Below are positions 17,183 through 26,160 of a stretch of 64,000 bases of DNA, one piece after another. The translations under genes and the position numbers were made by a program. The stretch lies in assembly GCF_000423585.1 (NCBI RefSeq), contig NZ_AUIG01000001.1:248001-312000 (forward strand). The letters run 5' to 3'. The notes under the pieces were generated by a model. The model had not been told where the DNA came from and searched no databases. It worked only from the letters and a program-made list of their open reading frames with translations. Each line of letters opens with the position of its first letter. The first letter of the stretch is position 1. Origin of the DNA: Salinimicrobium xinjiangense DSM 19287 (GTDB lineage Bacteria; Bacteroidota; Bacteroidia; Flavobacteriales; Flavobacteriaceae).

Positions 17183-17992
17183 ATGAGAACATTTGATCCC
17201 CCGAATTTTTTTTCCGTCCGCAAATTTTTTCTGAAATCAGTTCTTTTTCTTTTCGGAATAATTCTTATTTCCTCCTGTTCTACAAGAAAGGAGATTGTTT
17301 ATTTCCAGGATTATGAGAGATTGCCAAACATGGCAGCACCAAAAGATTTTGAAGCTAAGATCGAGATTAACGATGTGATCCGAATAGATGTTTCTTCTAT
17401 GGATGAAGAATTGGCAGCTCCATTTCAGCTTAACCTGAATACCCAGGGTGCGGGAGGAGGTGGAGGTAATCAGAATGCCGCAATGACCGGCTATCTGGTA
17501 AATTCTAAAGGGAATGTAAACTTTCCGGTACTCGGGGAAATATATGTTGAAGGAAAGAGCCGGGAGGAGCTGGAGGAAGAACTCACTTCCGTTCTTCGGG
17601 AGAAGTATTTAAGAGACGCAGTGGTAAGAGTCCGTATTGTGAATTTTAAGGTAACAGTAATGGGAGAAACAGGAAGTAGTGTTATCGATGTTGTAGATGA
17701 AAGAATATCGGTTCCACAGGCGATCGCTATGTCCGGAGATATTACTTATGATGGGAAGAGGGATAAGATCCTGGTGATAAGACAGGTGGACGAACAACTG
17801 AAGTATGAGATCCTTGATCTTACCAGTGTGGATATTTTTCAAAATCCGTTCTACTACCTAAAGCAGAATGATATAGTTTATGTGGAACCAACTTATAGAA
17901 AGGTGAAGTCCGCGGGATTCATTACCAGCTGGCAGGGACTTGTTTCTATTGTGACCACCGCCTTTAGTTTATTCATACTTTTTAGCAGATAA
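17183..17992 (+). CDS. Wza-like polysaccharide export lipoprotein
   Basis: The 269-residue outer-membrane export protein has a signal peptide ending in ISSC (Cys33), a Poly_export domain (about residues 60-160, with DVIRIDVSSMD and VNFPVLGEIYVEGKS) and an SLBB-like region after it (VMGETGSSV, about 168). A hydrophobic C-terminal helix (about 245-267) would span the outer membrane, as in Wza. A Gly/Asn-rich loop at about 89-97 is unusual but short. The ATG directly follows the preceding stop, and the tyrosine kinase follows after 3 bp. It should form the outer-membrane channel for the polymer. Confidence 0.92.
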   Translation: MRTFDPPNFFSVRKFFLKSVLFLFGIILISSCSTRKEIVYFQDYERLPNMAAPKDFEAKIEINDVIRIDVSSMDEELAAPFQLNLNTQGAGGGGGNQNAAMTGYLVNSKGNVNFPVLGEIYVEGKSREELEEELTSVLREKYLRDAVVRVRIVNFKVTVMGETGSSVIDVVDERISVPQAIAMSGDITYDGKRDKILVIRQVDEQLKYEILDLTSVDIFQNPFYYLKQNDIVYVEPTYRKVKSAGFITSWQGLVSIVTTAFSLFILFSR

Positions 17993-17995
17993 TAA

Positions 17996-20383
17996 ATGGA
18001 AGAACTCGAAGAGTTTTCAGAAAAGGAAGAATCGAATTTTGATCTCAAGGCAGAGATCTTTAAATACCTCAAATATTGGAAATGGCTGCTGTTTGGCTGT
18101 CTTCTGGGTCTGTTTATTGCCTACCTTTATAACCGATACACTCTTCCAGCCTACGCAACCCAGGCAACAATGATGATCCTGAATGAGGATAAAAATATGG
18201 TGGGAGCTTTGCCTTCCGGAGGATCTTCGGTGTTAGCCATAAATGATAATTCTCTTGACAATCAAATTGTTACTCTTAAATCTAAACAGCTGGTTGAAGG
18301 TGTTATTGATGAATTGAACCTAAACATTGCTTATTTCCTGGAAGGAAAAGTAATCGCTGTTGAAGCATATAGGAACAGTCCCATTATTGTCGAATTCTTA
18401 ACTGATAAAGATATTGTCCATACATCCAGCTTAAATATTTGGGTTACTCCCAAGTCTGCCAGTCATTTCTTATTAGAACAGGAAGATGGTTCTTCCAAAA
18501 GCTATGAGTTTGGAGAACCTATAATAATTGATAATCTTCAGTTCGCAGTGGCTCCCAATAAATCATCTTTTGATTCCAGGACTACTGTAAATGTTACGCT
18601 TAGACCTCTGCGCACTGTAGCTAATGAATATATCACTAATATGACTGTGGCTCCGCAGGGAAAGGCTAAGGACATTCTCTCTTTGTCTATAATAGGAGAA
18701 GTACCTGAAAAATCCCGGGATTTTTTAAACACTCTGATGGTTCACTTTAATGCTGATGGGGTTGCTGATAAGAGGCAGGTTGCTGAAAATACAGCTAAAT
18801 TTATTCAGGAAAGACTGGAATTAATCACCCAGGAACTGGATTCGGTAGAGGGGGGAATTGCTGATTTTAAGAGTGAGAACCGGTTCATGAGTGTGGAAAG
18901 TAGTGCCGGACAGTACATGGCAAAATCCACACGTGCGGAGCAGGAGATCTTCACTCTGGAAACTCAGCTCATGATCCTGGAGGGAATAGAAAATACGTTA
19001 TCTTCTGCCAAACCTTATCAACTTCTTCCTGAGGGCATGGGTCTAGAGAAGGGTGGATTAGGTAGTTCTGTAGGAAAATATAATGAGCTCGTATTACAGA
19101 GAAATATTTATTTAAAAACAGGAACAACAGAAAACCCGGTGGTTGAAACGTTGACAGAACAACTGGATGCCCTGCGGGAAAATATTCTTAAAAATATTCA
19201 ACAAACAAGAAGGTCTATAGACATTGAGCTACGGGAACTTTACCAGTTGGAGCAGACAGCAGAAGGGCAATTCAGTACCTTCCCTGGACTTGAGAAAGGG
19301 ATTCGCAGTATAGAGCGCCAACAGGAAATTAAAGAACAACTTTATTTATTTCTGTTGCAAAGGAGGGAAGAATCTGCTATTTCTTTTGCCGCTACTTCCC
19401 CAGTAGCAAAAGTGATCGACCCCGCCTTCACTTTCAGTAGACCTGTAGATCCTAAGCCCTGGCTAATTCTTACCGGAGGAGGACTAATAGGTTTATTGAT
19501 TCCGTTGATCGTAATATTTGTTATAAACTTTCTTGATACAAAGGTGCATCATAAAGGAGACCTTCAGCCTCTTACAAGACATCTCCCCTTTTTAGGTGAG
19601 ATCCCAGGTGTAAGTAAGGAAGAGTCTGAAATGATCCAGTTAAACGATCGTTCACCTTTAGCTGAATCCTTCAGGATCTTAAGAACTAATCTGGCTTACC
19701 TCGTTCAATCGAGGAACAAAGATAGAGCTGAAGTTATTTATGTGACTTCTACTATAAAGGGAGAAGGAAAAACCTTTGTTTCCTTTAACCTGGCACGAAC
19801 CCTTTCCAGTACAGGAAAAAAGATCCTACTGATTGGTGCAGATGTGCGCAACCCAAAACTGCACAAATTTGCAGGCAACACTTTGGAAACAAAAGGTTTG
19901 TCAGATTATCTTTATGACCGGGATATTCTGCCACAGTACGTTATTCAGCCAATGAACCAGGATAACATTCCTGTAGATGTTGTTTTCTCAGGAGCTATTC
20001 CACCTAACCCGGCAGAACTCCTCATGAATGACAGGATGGAGGAGCTTATTAATAGTCAGAAGACCAGTTATGACTTTATCATCGTGGATACCGCGCCTAC
20101 CATGATCGTTACTGATACCCTCTTGATCAGCCAACTCGCAGATACTACCCTTTACGTAGTTAGAGCAGGCTACACTGAGAAAAAGTTGCTGGAGTTTCCT
20201 AAAGAATTGAAACAACAGGGGAAACTAAAAGGCCTGGCCATTGTACTTAATGATGTGGATTATTCCAAATTTTCCTATGGAGCCAAATATGGTTATTCCT
20301 ATGGTTATGGCTACGGGTACGCAGCAGACGAAGACAAAAAGGGATTCTGGAATTTTATTAAAAAGCCTTTTAGTAGAAGTTAA
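17996..20383 (+). CDS. Wzc-like polysaccharide co-polymerase with BY-kinase domain
   Basis: The 795-residue protein has a Wzz domain with flanking membrane helices (about residues 30-50 and 487-510) and a long coiled-coil periplasmic part. The cytoplasmic bacterial tyrosine kinase domain has Walker A in STIKGEGKT (about 584-592), Walker A' in GADVRNPK and Walker B in FIIVDTAPT. The tail is a Tyr-rich cluster (alternating Tyr/Gly near residues 760-778) of the kind that is autophosphorylated. The kinase should control polymer length and export with the Wza-like protein before it. The PHP-type phosphatase at 21180 is its likely counterpart. It is the last gene of the operon that starts at 12750. 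Confidence 0.94.
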   Translation: MEELEEFSEKEESNFDLKAEIFKYLKYWKWLLFGCLLGLFIAYLYNRYTLPAYATQATMMILNEDKNMVGALPSGGSSVLAINDNSLDNQIVTLKSKQLVEGVIDELNLNIAYFLEGKVIAVEAYRNSPIIVEFLTDKDIVHTSSLNIWVTPKSASHFLLEQEDGSSKSYEFGEPIIIDNLQFAVAPNKSSFDSRTTVNVTLRPLRTVANEYITNMTVAPQGKAKDILSLSIIGEVPEKSRDFLNTLMVHFNADGVADKRQVAENTAKFIQERLELITQELDSVEGGIADFKSENRFMSVESSAGQYMAKSTRAEQEIFTLETQLMILEGIENTLSSAKPYQLLPEGMGLEKGGLGSSVGKYNELVLQRNIYLKTGTTENPVVETLTEQLDALRENILKNIQQTRRSIDIELRELYQLEQTAEGQFSTFPGLEKGIRSIERQQEIKEQLYLFLLQRREESAISFAATSPVAKVIDPAFTFSRPVDPKPWLILTGGGLIGLLIPLIVIFVINFLDTKVHHKGDLQPLTRHLPFLGEIPGVSKEESEMIQLNDRSPLAESFRILRTNLAYLVQSRNKDRAEVIYVTSTIKGEGKTFVSFNLARTLSSTGKKILLIGADVRNPKLHKFAGNTLETKGLSDYLYDRDILPQYVIQPMNQDNIPVDVVFSGAIPPNPAELLMNDRMEELINSQKTSYDFIIVDTAPTMIVTDTLLISQLADTTLYVVRAGYTEKKLLEFPKELKQQGKLKGLAIVLNDVDYSKFSYGAKYGYSYGYGYGYAADEDKKGFWNFIKKPFSRS

Positions 20384-20394
20384 TATTTTATACC

Positions 20395-21075
20395 AAAATT
20401 AACGCTGTCAGCGGCTTGACGCCCTGACAGGGTTGCAGACCAGTTCAACATTTTCGATGAACAACCATTGTTCTTATCAGACCTCAATATCCCGGATACC
20501 TGGTAGATTAAGAAAGAAGCGTCCCTGCCTCGAGCCTGAAGGGCTCAGACAAATCAGCCCGGGGCAACGTCCCGGGATAAATAATGGAGATTATCCATTA
20601 CCAGCCTGAAGGGCTGGAACAGGATCGGAATAGAAGATAAATTTAGTAGGTTAATTTTGAACGAGCTTTCCTATGCCGCTCCGCCGGAGCTCTTATCATA
20701 ATACCTCCGAACTTGCCATAAATATTCCACTCCGGAGCTGATTTGTAAAGAATTAAGCTCCGGGGGAGCGACATGTTTATAGAAATGTTTCACATGATTC
20801 TAATGAGCGCCAGAGGTGCGGCATATCAAATAGGTTAAAAATGAAATGTCCCTGCCTCGAGCCTGAAGGGCTCAGACAAATCAGCCCGGGGCAACGCTCC
20901 GGGATAAATAATGGAGATTATCCATTACCAGCCTGAAGGGCTGGTACAGGATCTGGATAGAGGATAAATTTTGCAGGTTAATTTGGAATAAGCCTTATAT
21001 GCCGCTCCGGAGCGACATGTTTAGAGAAATATTTTACCTGATTCTAATGAGCGCCAGAGGTGCGGCATATCATCA
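20395..21075. repeat. Cluster of REP-like palindromes in two direct copies
   Basis: The 797-bp gap after the kinase holds no gene. A block from about 20520 to 20830 recurs in shortened form at about 20845-21070. Both have GAGCCTGAAGGGCTC, a CCCGGGGCAACG-CCCGGG hairpin, CAGCCTGAAGGGCTGG and a shared end (GCGCCAGAGGTGCGGCATAT). The first copy has an extra CCGGAGCT inverted stretch. A different hairpin (CTGTCAG/CTGACAG) starts the cluster near 20404. The GCCTGAAGGGCT core is also that of the array around the RAYT gene at 57.4 kb. Confidence 0.8.
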
Positions 21076-21179
21076 AAAAATAAAAACCTCAAGTCCCGGA
21101 GACCACCTGTGAGATCTATTTTTAGTAATGAAGTAATTTATAATTCTTGATTTCCGATTTTTGCTCTTTCCAAAAACAA

Positions 21180-21926
21180 TTAAAAAGAAAATGTTTCTCT
21201 GGTTCGCTGAATAACCGGTAGAACAAGCTCCAGTTGTTTTTTGGACAATTGTGCCCCGGAAAGTTTTTCCAGATGCCGCATTTGGTGAGTATCTGTACCT
21301 AAAAAATCGATCATATCTTCTTCCAGAAGGCGATAAGCAATTTCCTGCATGTTCTTACCATAATGTCCAACCAAACTCAATGCGTTAAGCTGAAACAGGC
21401 AGCCTCTGCCTTTTAGGTCTGAATACCTGTTCAAAGATTTGGAATGAAAAAAGGCGTAGCGCTCGGGATGTGCGAGTACAGGTCTGTACTGCCGTGTTTG
21501 AAGCTGAAAGAGGATCTCATTTAGGTTAATTGGTGGCTGGAAATAAGACATTTCCACCAGGACCATTTTTTCTTTTAAGCATAGCAGATCTTCTTTTTCC
21601 ATCAGCTCTAGAAAAGCCTGGTCCATCATATATTCTGCAGCGGCCTTGATTTTTACTTTGGTTTTATCCGCAGAATTCAATTCTGCCTTTAAAAGGTTTA
21701 GAGCATTTCCTATACTTTCAGGAGTATTGGCATAATAATCATTCATGACGTGAGGAGTCGCGATAAAGCTGCTGATCCCTATTTTTTTAAATGATTCAAT
21801 AAGTTCCATGGATGCTTTTACATCTGCTGCTCCGTCATCTATTCCCGGTAAGATATGGTTGTGAATGTCTGTAAAATCCTCGAGCTGGTCTCTGAGAAAG
21901 TATTTCTTCTGAAAAAAATTGAACAT
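21180..21926 (-). CDS. PHP-family protein-tyrosine phosphatase (CpsB/YwqE-like)
   Basis: The 248-residue protein belongs to the polymerase-and-histidinol-phosphatase superfamily. DIHNHILPGIDDGA (about residues 20-33) gives the first His pair and Asp ligands, IATPHVMNDYY the third His, and LAHPERY and FLGTDTHQM (about 215-223) the last ligands. CpsB/Wzb-like members dephosphorylate the BY-kinase that controls polysaccharide assembly. The gene faces the kinase operon from the other side of a REP-like cluster and has its own -7 box. A divergent Wzi-like gene lies on its other flank. Confidence 0.9.
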   Translation of the reverse strand: MFNFFQKKYFLRDQLEDFTDIHNHILPGIDDGAADVKASMELIESFKKIGISSFIATPHVMNDYYANTPESIGNALNLLKAELNSADKTKVKIKAAAEYMMDQAFLELMEKEDLLCLKEKMVLVEMSYFQPPINLNEILFQLQTRQYRPVLAHPERYAFFHSKSLNRYSDLKGRGCLFQLNALSLVGHYGKNMQEIAYRLLEEDMIDFLGTDTHQMRHLEKLSGAQLSKKQLELVLPVIQRTRETFSF

Positions 21927-21930
21927 GATG

Positions 21931-21938
21931 CAAAAATA
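21931..21938 (-). promoter_or_regulatory. -7 element of the tyrosine phosphatase gene
   Basis: On the minus strand this reads TATTTTTG, a TAnnTTTG match 4 bp before the ATG, so the transcript may be nearly leaderless. Confidence 0.4.
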
Positions 21939-22021
21939 TAGATAAAATTACTGTTTTTATTCCAGAGTATATTGAGCTTTAGCGGAAGTATGCTACTTTT
22001 ACGACACAAAATCATCACGTT

Positions 22022-23371
22022 ATTAAAAAGCTCCCCCTCATATTGTTGCTGGTAATTTCGGCAGCCTTTTCGCAGGAAATAGAATATTCAGTTTCAGCCA
22101 ATGCTCAGGGTCTGGTTTATTCCGGAGAAGAGAGTCCGTTCTGGATGCATTCCAATCAGCGGGGTCGTATTGATGAGGCTACAAATTACAGTTCCTGGAT
22201 TACGGGCACCGGAATTTACGATTTCTGGTACGGTGGCAAGATAACAGCAGGCATGGGTGTGCTCTACCACGATGGATATACAAATGAGGCCAAACTTGAT
22301 GAATTTTACGTTGGCTATGAAGATGACCGGATCGAGGTTTATGCGGGAAGCAAACAAAGAGAGGAATACTTCAGCGGGATCAGTGCTACTAATGAAAATA
22401 TGCTGTGGTCGCTCAATTCCAGACCTGTACCTGGATTAAGCCTTAAAGTTAAACCCCTTACACTTTCTGAACGCGCCGGAATACGAGTAAAGGCTTCCTG
22501 GGAGGAATTCTTTTCTGATGAACATGAGAGATATATTCAGAATATCAGGATCCATCATAAAAGTCTACACTTTATTTATAGTGGTCTAAGAAATGTCGAA
22601 TTAGTGGCCGGAGTGCATCACTACGTTCAATGGGGTGGAAAATCTCCGGAGTATGGGGAATTGCCTGCCGGGTTTGAAGATTATCTAAGAGTGATCACCG
22701 GAGGTAGTATTATTGGTGGTGACGGACTTGTGGGAGAGCAGGAGGTCAATGGTCTTGGAAATCATCTTGGAGGCTATGAGGTGCAGTTAAACACCAGTCT
22801 TTCTCACTACGATATTTCCCTCGTTTATAACACCCTTTTCGAGGATTTCTCCGGAATAAAACTTCGTAACACCCCCGATGGTCGCTATGGAATATACATA
22901 AAGGATCAACAGATTGAAAAGTGGGTGCAGGCTTTTATGTACGAATTCTATTTTACCCGTAATCAAAGTAAAAACTATCCCACAACCGACGGAAAGGACA
23001 ATTACTTCAACAATCATCTTTACCGTTCAGGATGGACCTATGAGAACCGAATAATCGGACTACCTTTTATGATGCTTGATGAGGACAGATTTCGTGTAGC
23101 TCACAATAACATTGTTGCACATCATATCGGCATCAGCGGAACCGCCTTTTATCAGTATCCCTATAAATTTCTTGCCAGTTACAGAGGGAATTATGGAGCC
23201 AAAGCAGGAACCTCAAAACCTTTGGAAAGGATCATTTCAACCTACCTGGATATGAATCTATGGCAGGAATTCATCAATGTGAATCTGCAAATAGGTGCCG
23301 ATCTTCATTCAACTTCAACAGAATCTTCAAACGTCGGCATCGGATTAAGGCTTGAAAAAAGCTTTTTTTAA
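22022..23371 (+). CDS. Wzi-like capsule assembly outer-membrane protein
   Basis: The beta-barrel protein of about 449 residues is rich in aromatic and charged alternating strands (for example FWMHSNQRGR and YAGSKQREEYFSG) and ends in Phe, as outer-membrane barrels do. Wzi-family proteins help attach exported polysaccharide to the cell surface. The start is uncertain. The first conventional codon, TTG at 22043, would cut the signal peptide in half. The frame upstream reads IKKLPLILLLVISAAFSQ, a complete signal peptide, and begins at ATT (22022) with no ATG available. A TACTTTTA box at 21994-22001 fits a start there. An unusual start codon or a sequencing error are both possible. Confidence 0.82.
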   Translation: MKKLPLILLLVISAAFSQEIEYSVSANAQGLVYSGEESPFWMHSNQRGRIDEATNYSSWITGTGIYDFWYGGKITAGMGVLYHDGYTNEAKLDEFYVGYEDDRIEVYAGSKQREEYFSGISATNENMLWSLNSRPVPGLSLKVKPLTLSERAGIRVKASWEEFFSDEHERYIQNIRIHHKSLHFIYSGLRNVELVAGVHHYVQWGGKSPEYGELPAGFEDYLRVITGGSIIGGDGLVGEQEVNGLGNHLGGYEVQLNTSLSHYDISLVYNTLFEDFSGIKLRNTPDGRYGIYIKDQQIEKWVQAFMYEFYFTRNQSKNYPTTDGKDNYFNNHLYRSGWTYENRIIGLPFMMLDEDRFRVAHNNIVAHHIGISGTAFYQYPYKFLASYRGNYGAKAGTSKPLERIISTYLDMNLWQEFINVNLQIGADLHSTSTESSNVGIGLRLEKSFF

Positions 23372-23384
23372 GAGGGGTATTTTT

Positions 23385-23696
23385 TAGCCACGAATTCACG
23401 AATTGTTGAGCTTGACTGTAGGATTTAAAGTTTGGGCTAAAGCCCTCTCTCTTTAAATTCAAAAACCACCACCTAAAGGTGGTGGCAATTCATACAGTAA
23501 TTCTATCATCCAAGCTTGTATCGTAAAATGACTATATTGTGTTCCTTTGAATTTTAAGGGCTTAGTGGGAAACAGAATTTTCGTAAGGCATGAATTGCCT
23601 CTGGCTTTAGCCGGAGAATGAAAATTAAATATAATTTAGGCTTTAGTCCATCTTCTATAAACTGAGCACTGACCACTGAACACTGAACACTAATAT
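23385..23696. repeat. Intergenic repeat region with CCACCACCT hairpin
   Basis: The 325-bp gap holds no gene. It has a perfect 9-bp hairpin (23466-23485, CCACCACCT/AGGTGGTGG), flanking AAAGCCC and GGCTTTAGCC words in opposite orientation, a GGCATGAATTGCC palindrome near 23587, and a run of ACTGAACACTGA words at about 23662-23692. It looks like another dispersed palindromic element. Confidence 0.6.
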
Positions 23697-25343
23697 TTAC
23701 TCATCCTTAAACAAAATCGTATAACTCAGATAGATGGCTGCCACCGCTGCCAGCAGGAAAAATAATATTGCCAGTCCGGGGTATCCAAAGATCATAAAAG
23801 GGGAGGGGACGCTCATCAACATCGCAGCACCTATTATCATGGCAGCGATAATAAGTCCCAGGGTTATACGGTTGGCCACTTTCTGAAATCCGTCGGTAAA
23901 TCTTTTTTCGTCAATGGCATCTATCTTAAAGCGGAATTCATTCCGGGCAAGATTTTCAGTGATCTTATCAATACGATCGGGAAGATTTTCCACCAGCTTC
24001 TTGGAATCCAATAGAACTGAAAAGATCTCTTCCGGCTTCAGTTCATTCAGCATTTTATTCTGAAGCAGTTTATTCATATACCGTCTTACAGCTTCCCGCA
24101 GGTCATATTCAGGTGCCAAAAATGCAATGATCTGGTCCATGTTCAGGAGGATCTTTCCGAGGATATTTACATCCACCGGAAGATGTATTCCGTTTAGTGC
24201 TGCACTCCTGTTCATCTGGATCAGTAATTTACCCGTCTGCATTTCCTGCGCGGTACTGTTGCTACTCTCCTGTACCATGATGCTGATCTGCCTCCGGAAT
24301 TCTTTTTCTGTAGCCTCTTCTGTCATCTCGCTCATCCGTAGCAGAATGTCGGCAATCTCTTCACCGTCGTTTTTGCTGAGCCCCAGGAGGAGTCTGAGCA
24401 GGTAATCCTTCATCTTTTTAGAAAACTGTGCGACCATTCCCAGGTCTATCAATGCGATCTTTTCATTTTCGAGAAGGTGGATGTTTCCCGGATGTGGATC
24501 GGCATGAACAAAGCCATCAGAAACTATTTGCTTTAAATAAGCCTCAATAAATTCATCAACCAGAGGAGTGTAATCGTTTTCGGTTTTTTTCAGCGGAGAA
24601 ACACTGGTGATCTTTTTACCTTTTACATATTCCATGGTCAGGACCCGGGAGGTCGTGTAATCCGGAATGGGTTGGGGAACGATCAGCCGGCGGTAGTCCT
24701 TAAGGTTAGTACCTAAAGTTACCAGGTTGGTAGCTTCTCGCAGGTAATCCAGTTCATGTAACATGATCCTTCTTAATTCTCCCAGTACATCGCTGAACCC
24801 ATATTTCTTACCAGTTTCAGTGTGTTTCACCGCCAGCGCTGCCATTTCCTCCAGGGTGTCCAGGTCTTCCAGAAATTTCTTCCTTATTCCCGGTCTTTGC
24901 ACTTTCACAGCTACGGTTTTACCTGAGCGCAGTTCGGCCTTATGGACCTGACCAATAGAGGCACTCGCAAGAGGTTCTTCTTCAAAGTAATTAAAAGCTT
25001 TGGAAATTTTTGAACCTAATTCGTGTTCCACGATCTCTCTCACTTCCTCATAAGGAATCGGAGGCAGATCATCCTGCAGGGAAGCAAGGGCTTCAAGATA
25101 TCGGTCAGGAAGCAGGTCGGGACGCGTAGAGAGCAACTGACCGAGTTTCACGTATGTCGGCCCCATTTCCTTAAGGTCTTCCACGAGTTCTTCAGGGGAT
25201 TGCTCATAATCCTCAAAGCCTCGTGCTGTTTCTTCTTCCATGGCATTGGAAGCGGTTTGGTTGAGGAGATCACTATTCCAGTATTTGAGCATAAAAGTTA
25301 GAAACTTTTGATAGCGTGCAAGATTCTCGGGCAGAATAGACAT
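23697..25343 (-). CDS. ABC1/UbiB-family (AarF-like) protein kinase-like membrane protein
   Basis: The 548-residue protein has the UbiB signature elements: the KxGQ motif in YVKLGQLLSTRPDLLP (about residues 65-80), the Ala-rich loop ASASIGQVHKAE (about 127-138) and the catalytic stretch HADPHPGNIHLL (about 281-292), followed by IDLGMVAQFS. Two hydrophobic C-terminal helices (about 500-545) anchor it. In other bacteria UbiB supports isoprenoid quinone synthesis. Flavobacteria use menaquinone, so the exact role here is inferred at best. It is monocistronic, with repeats on the downstream side and about 325 bp of mostly unremarkable AT-rich sequence upstream before the tRNA-Ser gene. Confidence 0.9.
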   Translation of the reverse strand: MSILPENLARYQKFLTFMLKYWNSDLLNQTASNAMEEETARGFEDYEQSPEELVEDLKEMGPTYVKLGQLLSTRPDLLPDRYLEALASLQDDLPPIPYEEVREIVEHELGSKISKAFNYFEEEPLASASIGQVHKAELRSGKTVAVKVQRPGIRKKFLEDLDTLEEMAALAVKHTETGKKYGFSDVLGELRRIMLHELDYLREATNLVTLGTNLKDYRRLIVPQPIPDYTTSRVLTMEYVKGKKITSVSPLKKTENDYTPLVDEFIEAYLKQIVSDGFVHADPHPGNIHLLENEKIALIDLGMVAQFSKKMKDYLLRLLLGLSKNDGEEIADILLRMSEMTEEATEKEFRRQISIMVQESSNSTAQEMQTGKLLIQMNRSAALNGIHLPVDVNILGKILLNMDQIIAFLAPEYDLREAVRRYMNKLLQNKMLNELKPEEIFSVLLDSKKLVENLPDRIDKITENLARNEFRFKIDAIDEKRFTDGFQKVANRITLGLIIAAMIIGAAMLMSVPSPFMIFGYPGLAILFFLLAAVAAIYLSYTILFKDE

Positions 25344-25600
25344 AGGTTGATTTAGTTGGCAGGGGGAGATAGTTAAACTCGACTATCTCATGTTGTAATA
25401 ATTACTCCTGCTTTATTTTGTAATTAAAAATATAATTTTATCAGCCGCTCGCAGCCGGTTTTTCAATATTTTAACTGTGAGAGGAGAGGGGAATGCCTAA
25501 AGCCGAAGGTTTTTAAGGCATCATGAAAACATTTTAAAGCCTTGAGAGAAAATGTCTTATAAATTTCTCATTTTTGAGAGGCTAAAAAAGCTAAAAAAGG

Positions 25601-25632
25601 TTTGCACAAATGTATCTGAAGACATACATTTG
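25601..25632 (+). promoter_or_regulatory. Promoter of tRNA-Ser
   Basis: TTTG at 25601-25604, a 20-bp spacer and TACATTTG at 25625-25632 give a nearly ideal Bacteroidetes primary promoter. It ends 35 bp before the tRNA. Confidence 0.75.
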
Positions 25633-25667
25633 CAACCGCAAAATATTTGCAAGTTCATTTAAATAAA

Positions 25668-25752
25668 GGAGAGTTGCCAGAGTGGTTAATGGAGCAGTTT
25701 GCTAAACTGTCGACGAGCAATTGTCGCGTGAGTTCGAATCTCACACTCTCCG
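25668..25752 (+). tRNA. tRNA-Ser (GCU anticodon)
   Basis: The 85-base cloverleaf has a 7-bp acceptor stem GGAGAGT/ACTCTCC and discriminator G. The anticodon stem-loop is CAGTT-TGCTAAACTG with GCT, followed by a long variable arm (CGACGAGCAATTGTCG) as expected for a class II serine tRNA, and a GTTCGAATC T-loop. CCA is not encoded. Confidence 0.95.
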
Positions 25753-25866
25753 CTAGAAAGGTTCAAGGTTCATGGTTTAAAGTTCAAGGTTTGTATTATC
25801 AATCTTTAGATTAAACAACCTGGAACTTTAAACTTTAAACATTGAATTAAGAGCGTAGCTCTTACT

Positions 25867-25944
25867 CGGGGTGTAGCCCTTCGTCAAATTTCTCATGAAA
25901 TTTGCTCAGGATAAACTCCGCCCGGTTATCGCGCCTGCTTTGGG
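25867..25944 (+). pseudogene. Broken 5' half of tRNA-Pro
   Basis: The first 12 bases match the 5' end of the intact tRNA-Pro at 26000 (CGGGGTGTAGC). About 40 bp of AT-rich sequence with a CAAATTTC/GAAATTTG inverted repeat follows, and then the tRNA sequence resumes (GCCCGGTTATCGCGCCTGCTTTGGG) and stops at the anticodon loop. There is no 3' half, so it cannot form a tRNA. Confidence 0.75.
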
Positions 25945-25999
25945 TAGATGATTGGAATTTGAAATTTGTTTATTGAAATTTATCAGCGTCGGCTGATTT

Positions 26000-26074
26000 C
26001 GGGGTGTAGCGTAGCCCGGTTATCGCGCCTGCTTTGGGAGCAGGAGGCCGCAGGTTCGAATCCTGCCACCCCGA
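26000..26074 (+). tRNA. tRNA-Pro (UGG anticodon)
   Basis: The cloverleaf has acceptor CGGGGTG/CACCCCG with discriminator A. The anticodon arm is CCTGC-TTTGGGA-GCAGG (TGG), and the T-arm is GCAGG-TTCGAAT-CCTGC. A strong hairpin terminator follows at once. Confidence 0.95.
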
Positions 26075-26075
26075 C

Positions 26076-26116
26076 AAAACAAAGCCTTGCACGAAAGTGC
26101 AGGGCTTTTTTGTTTT
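26076..26116 (+). terminator. Terminator of tRNA-Pro
   Basis: An AAAACAAAGCCTTGCAC / GTGCAGGGCTTTTTTGTTTT stem with a GAAA loop is followed by a T-rich tract. It starts 2 bp after the tRNA. Confidence 0.85.
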
Positions 26117-26160
26117 GACCGAAAGCCAAGCTTGCTTGAGCTTGAAGGAAAAAACAAAAA

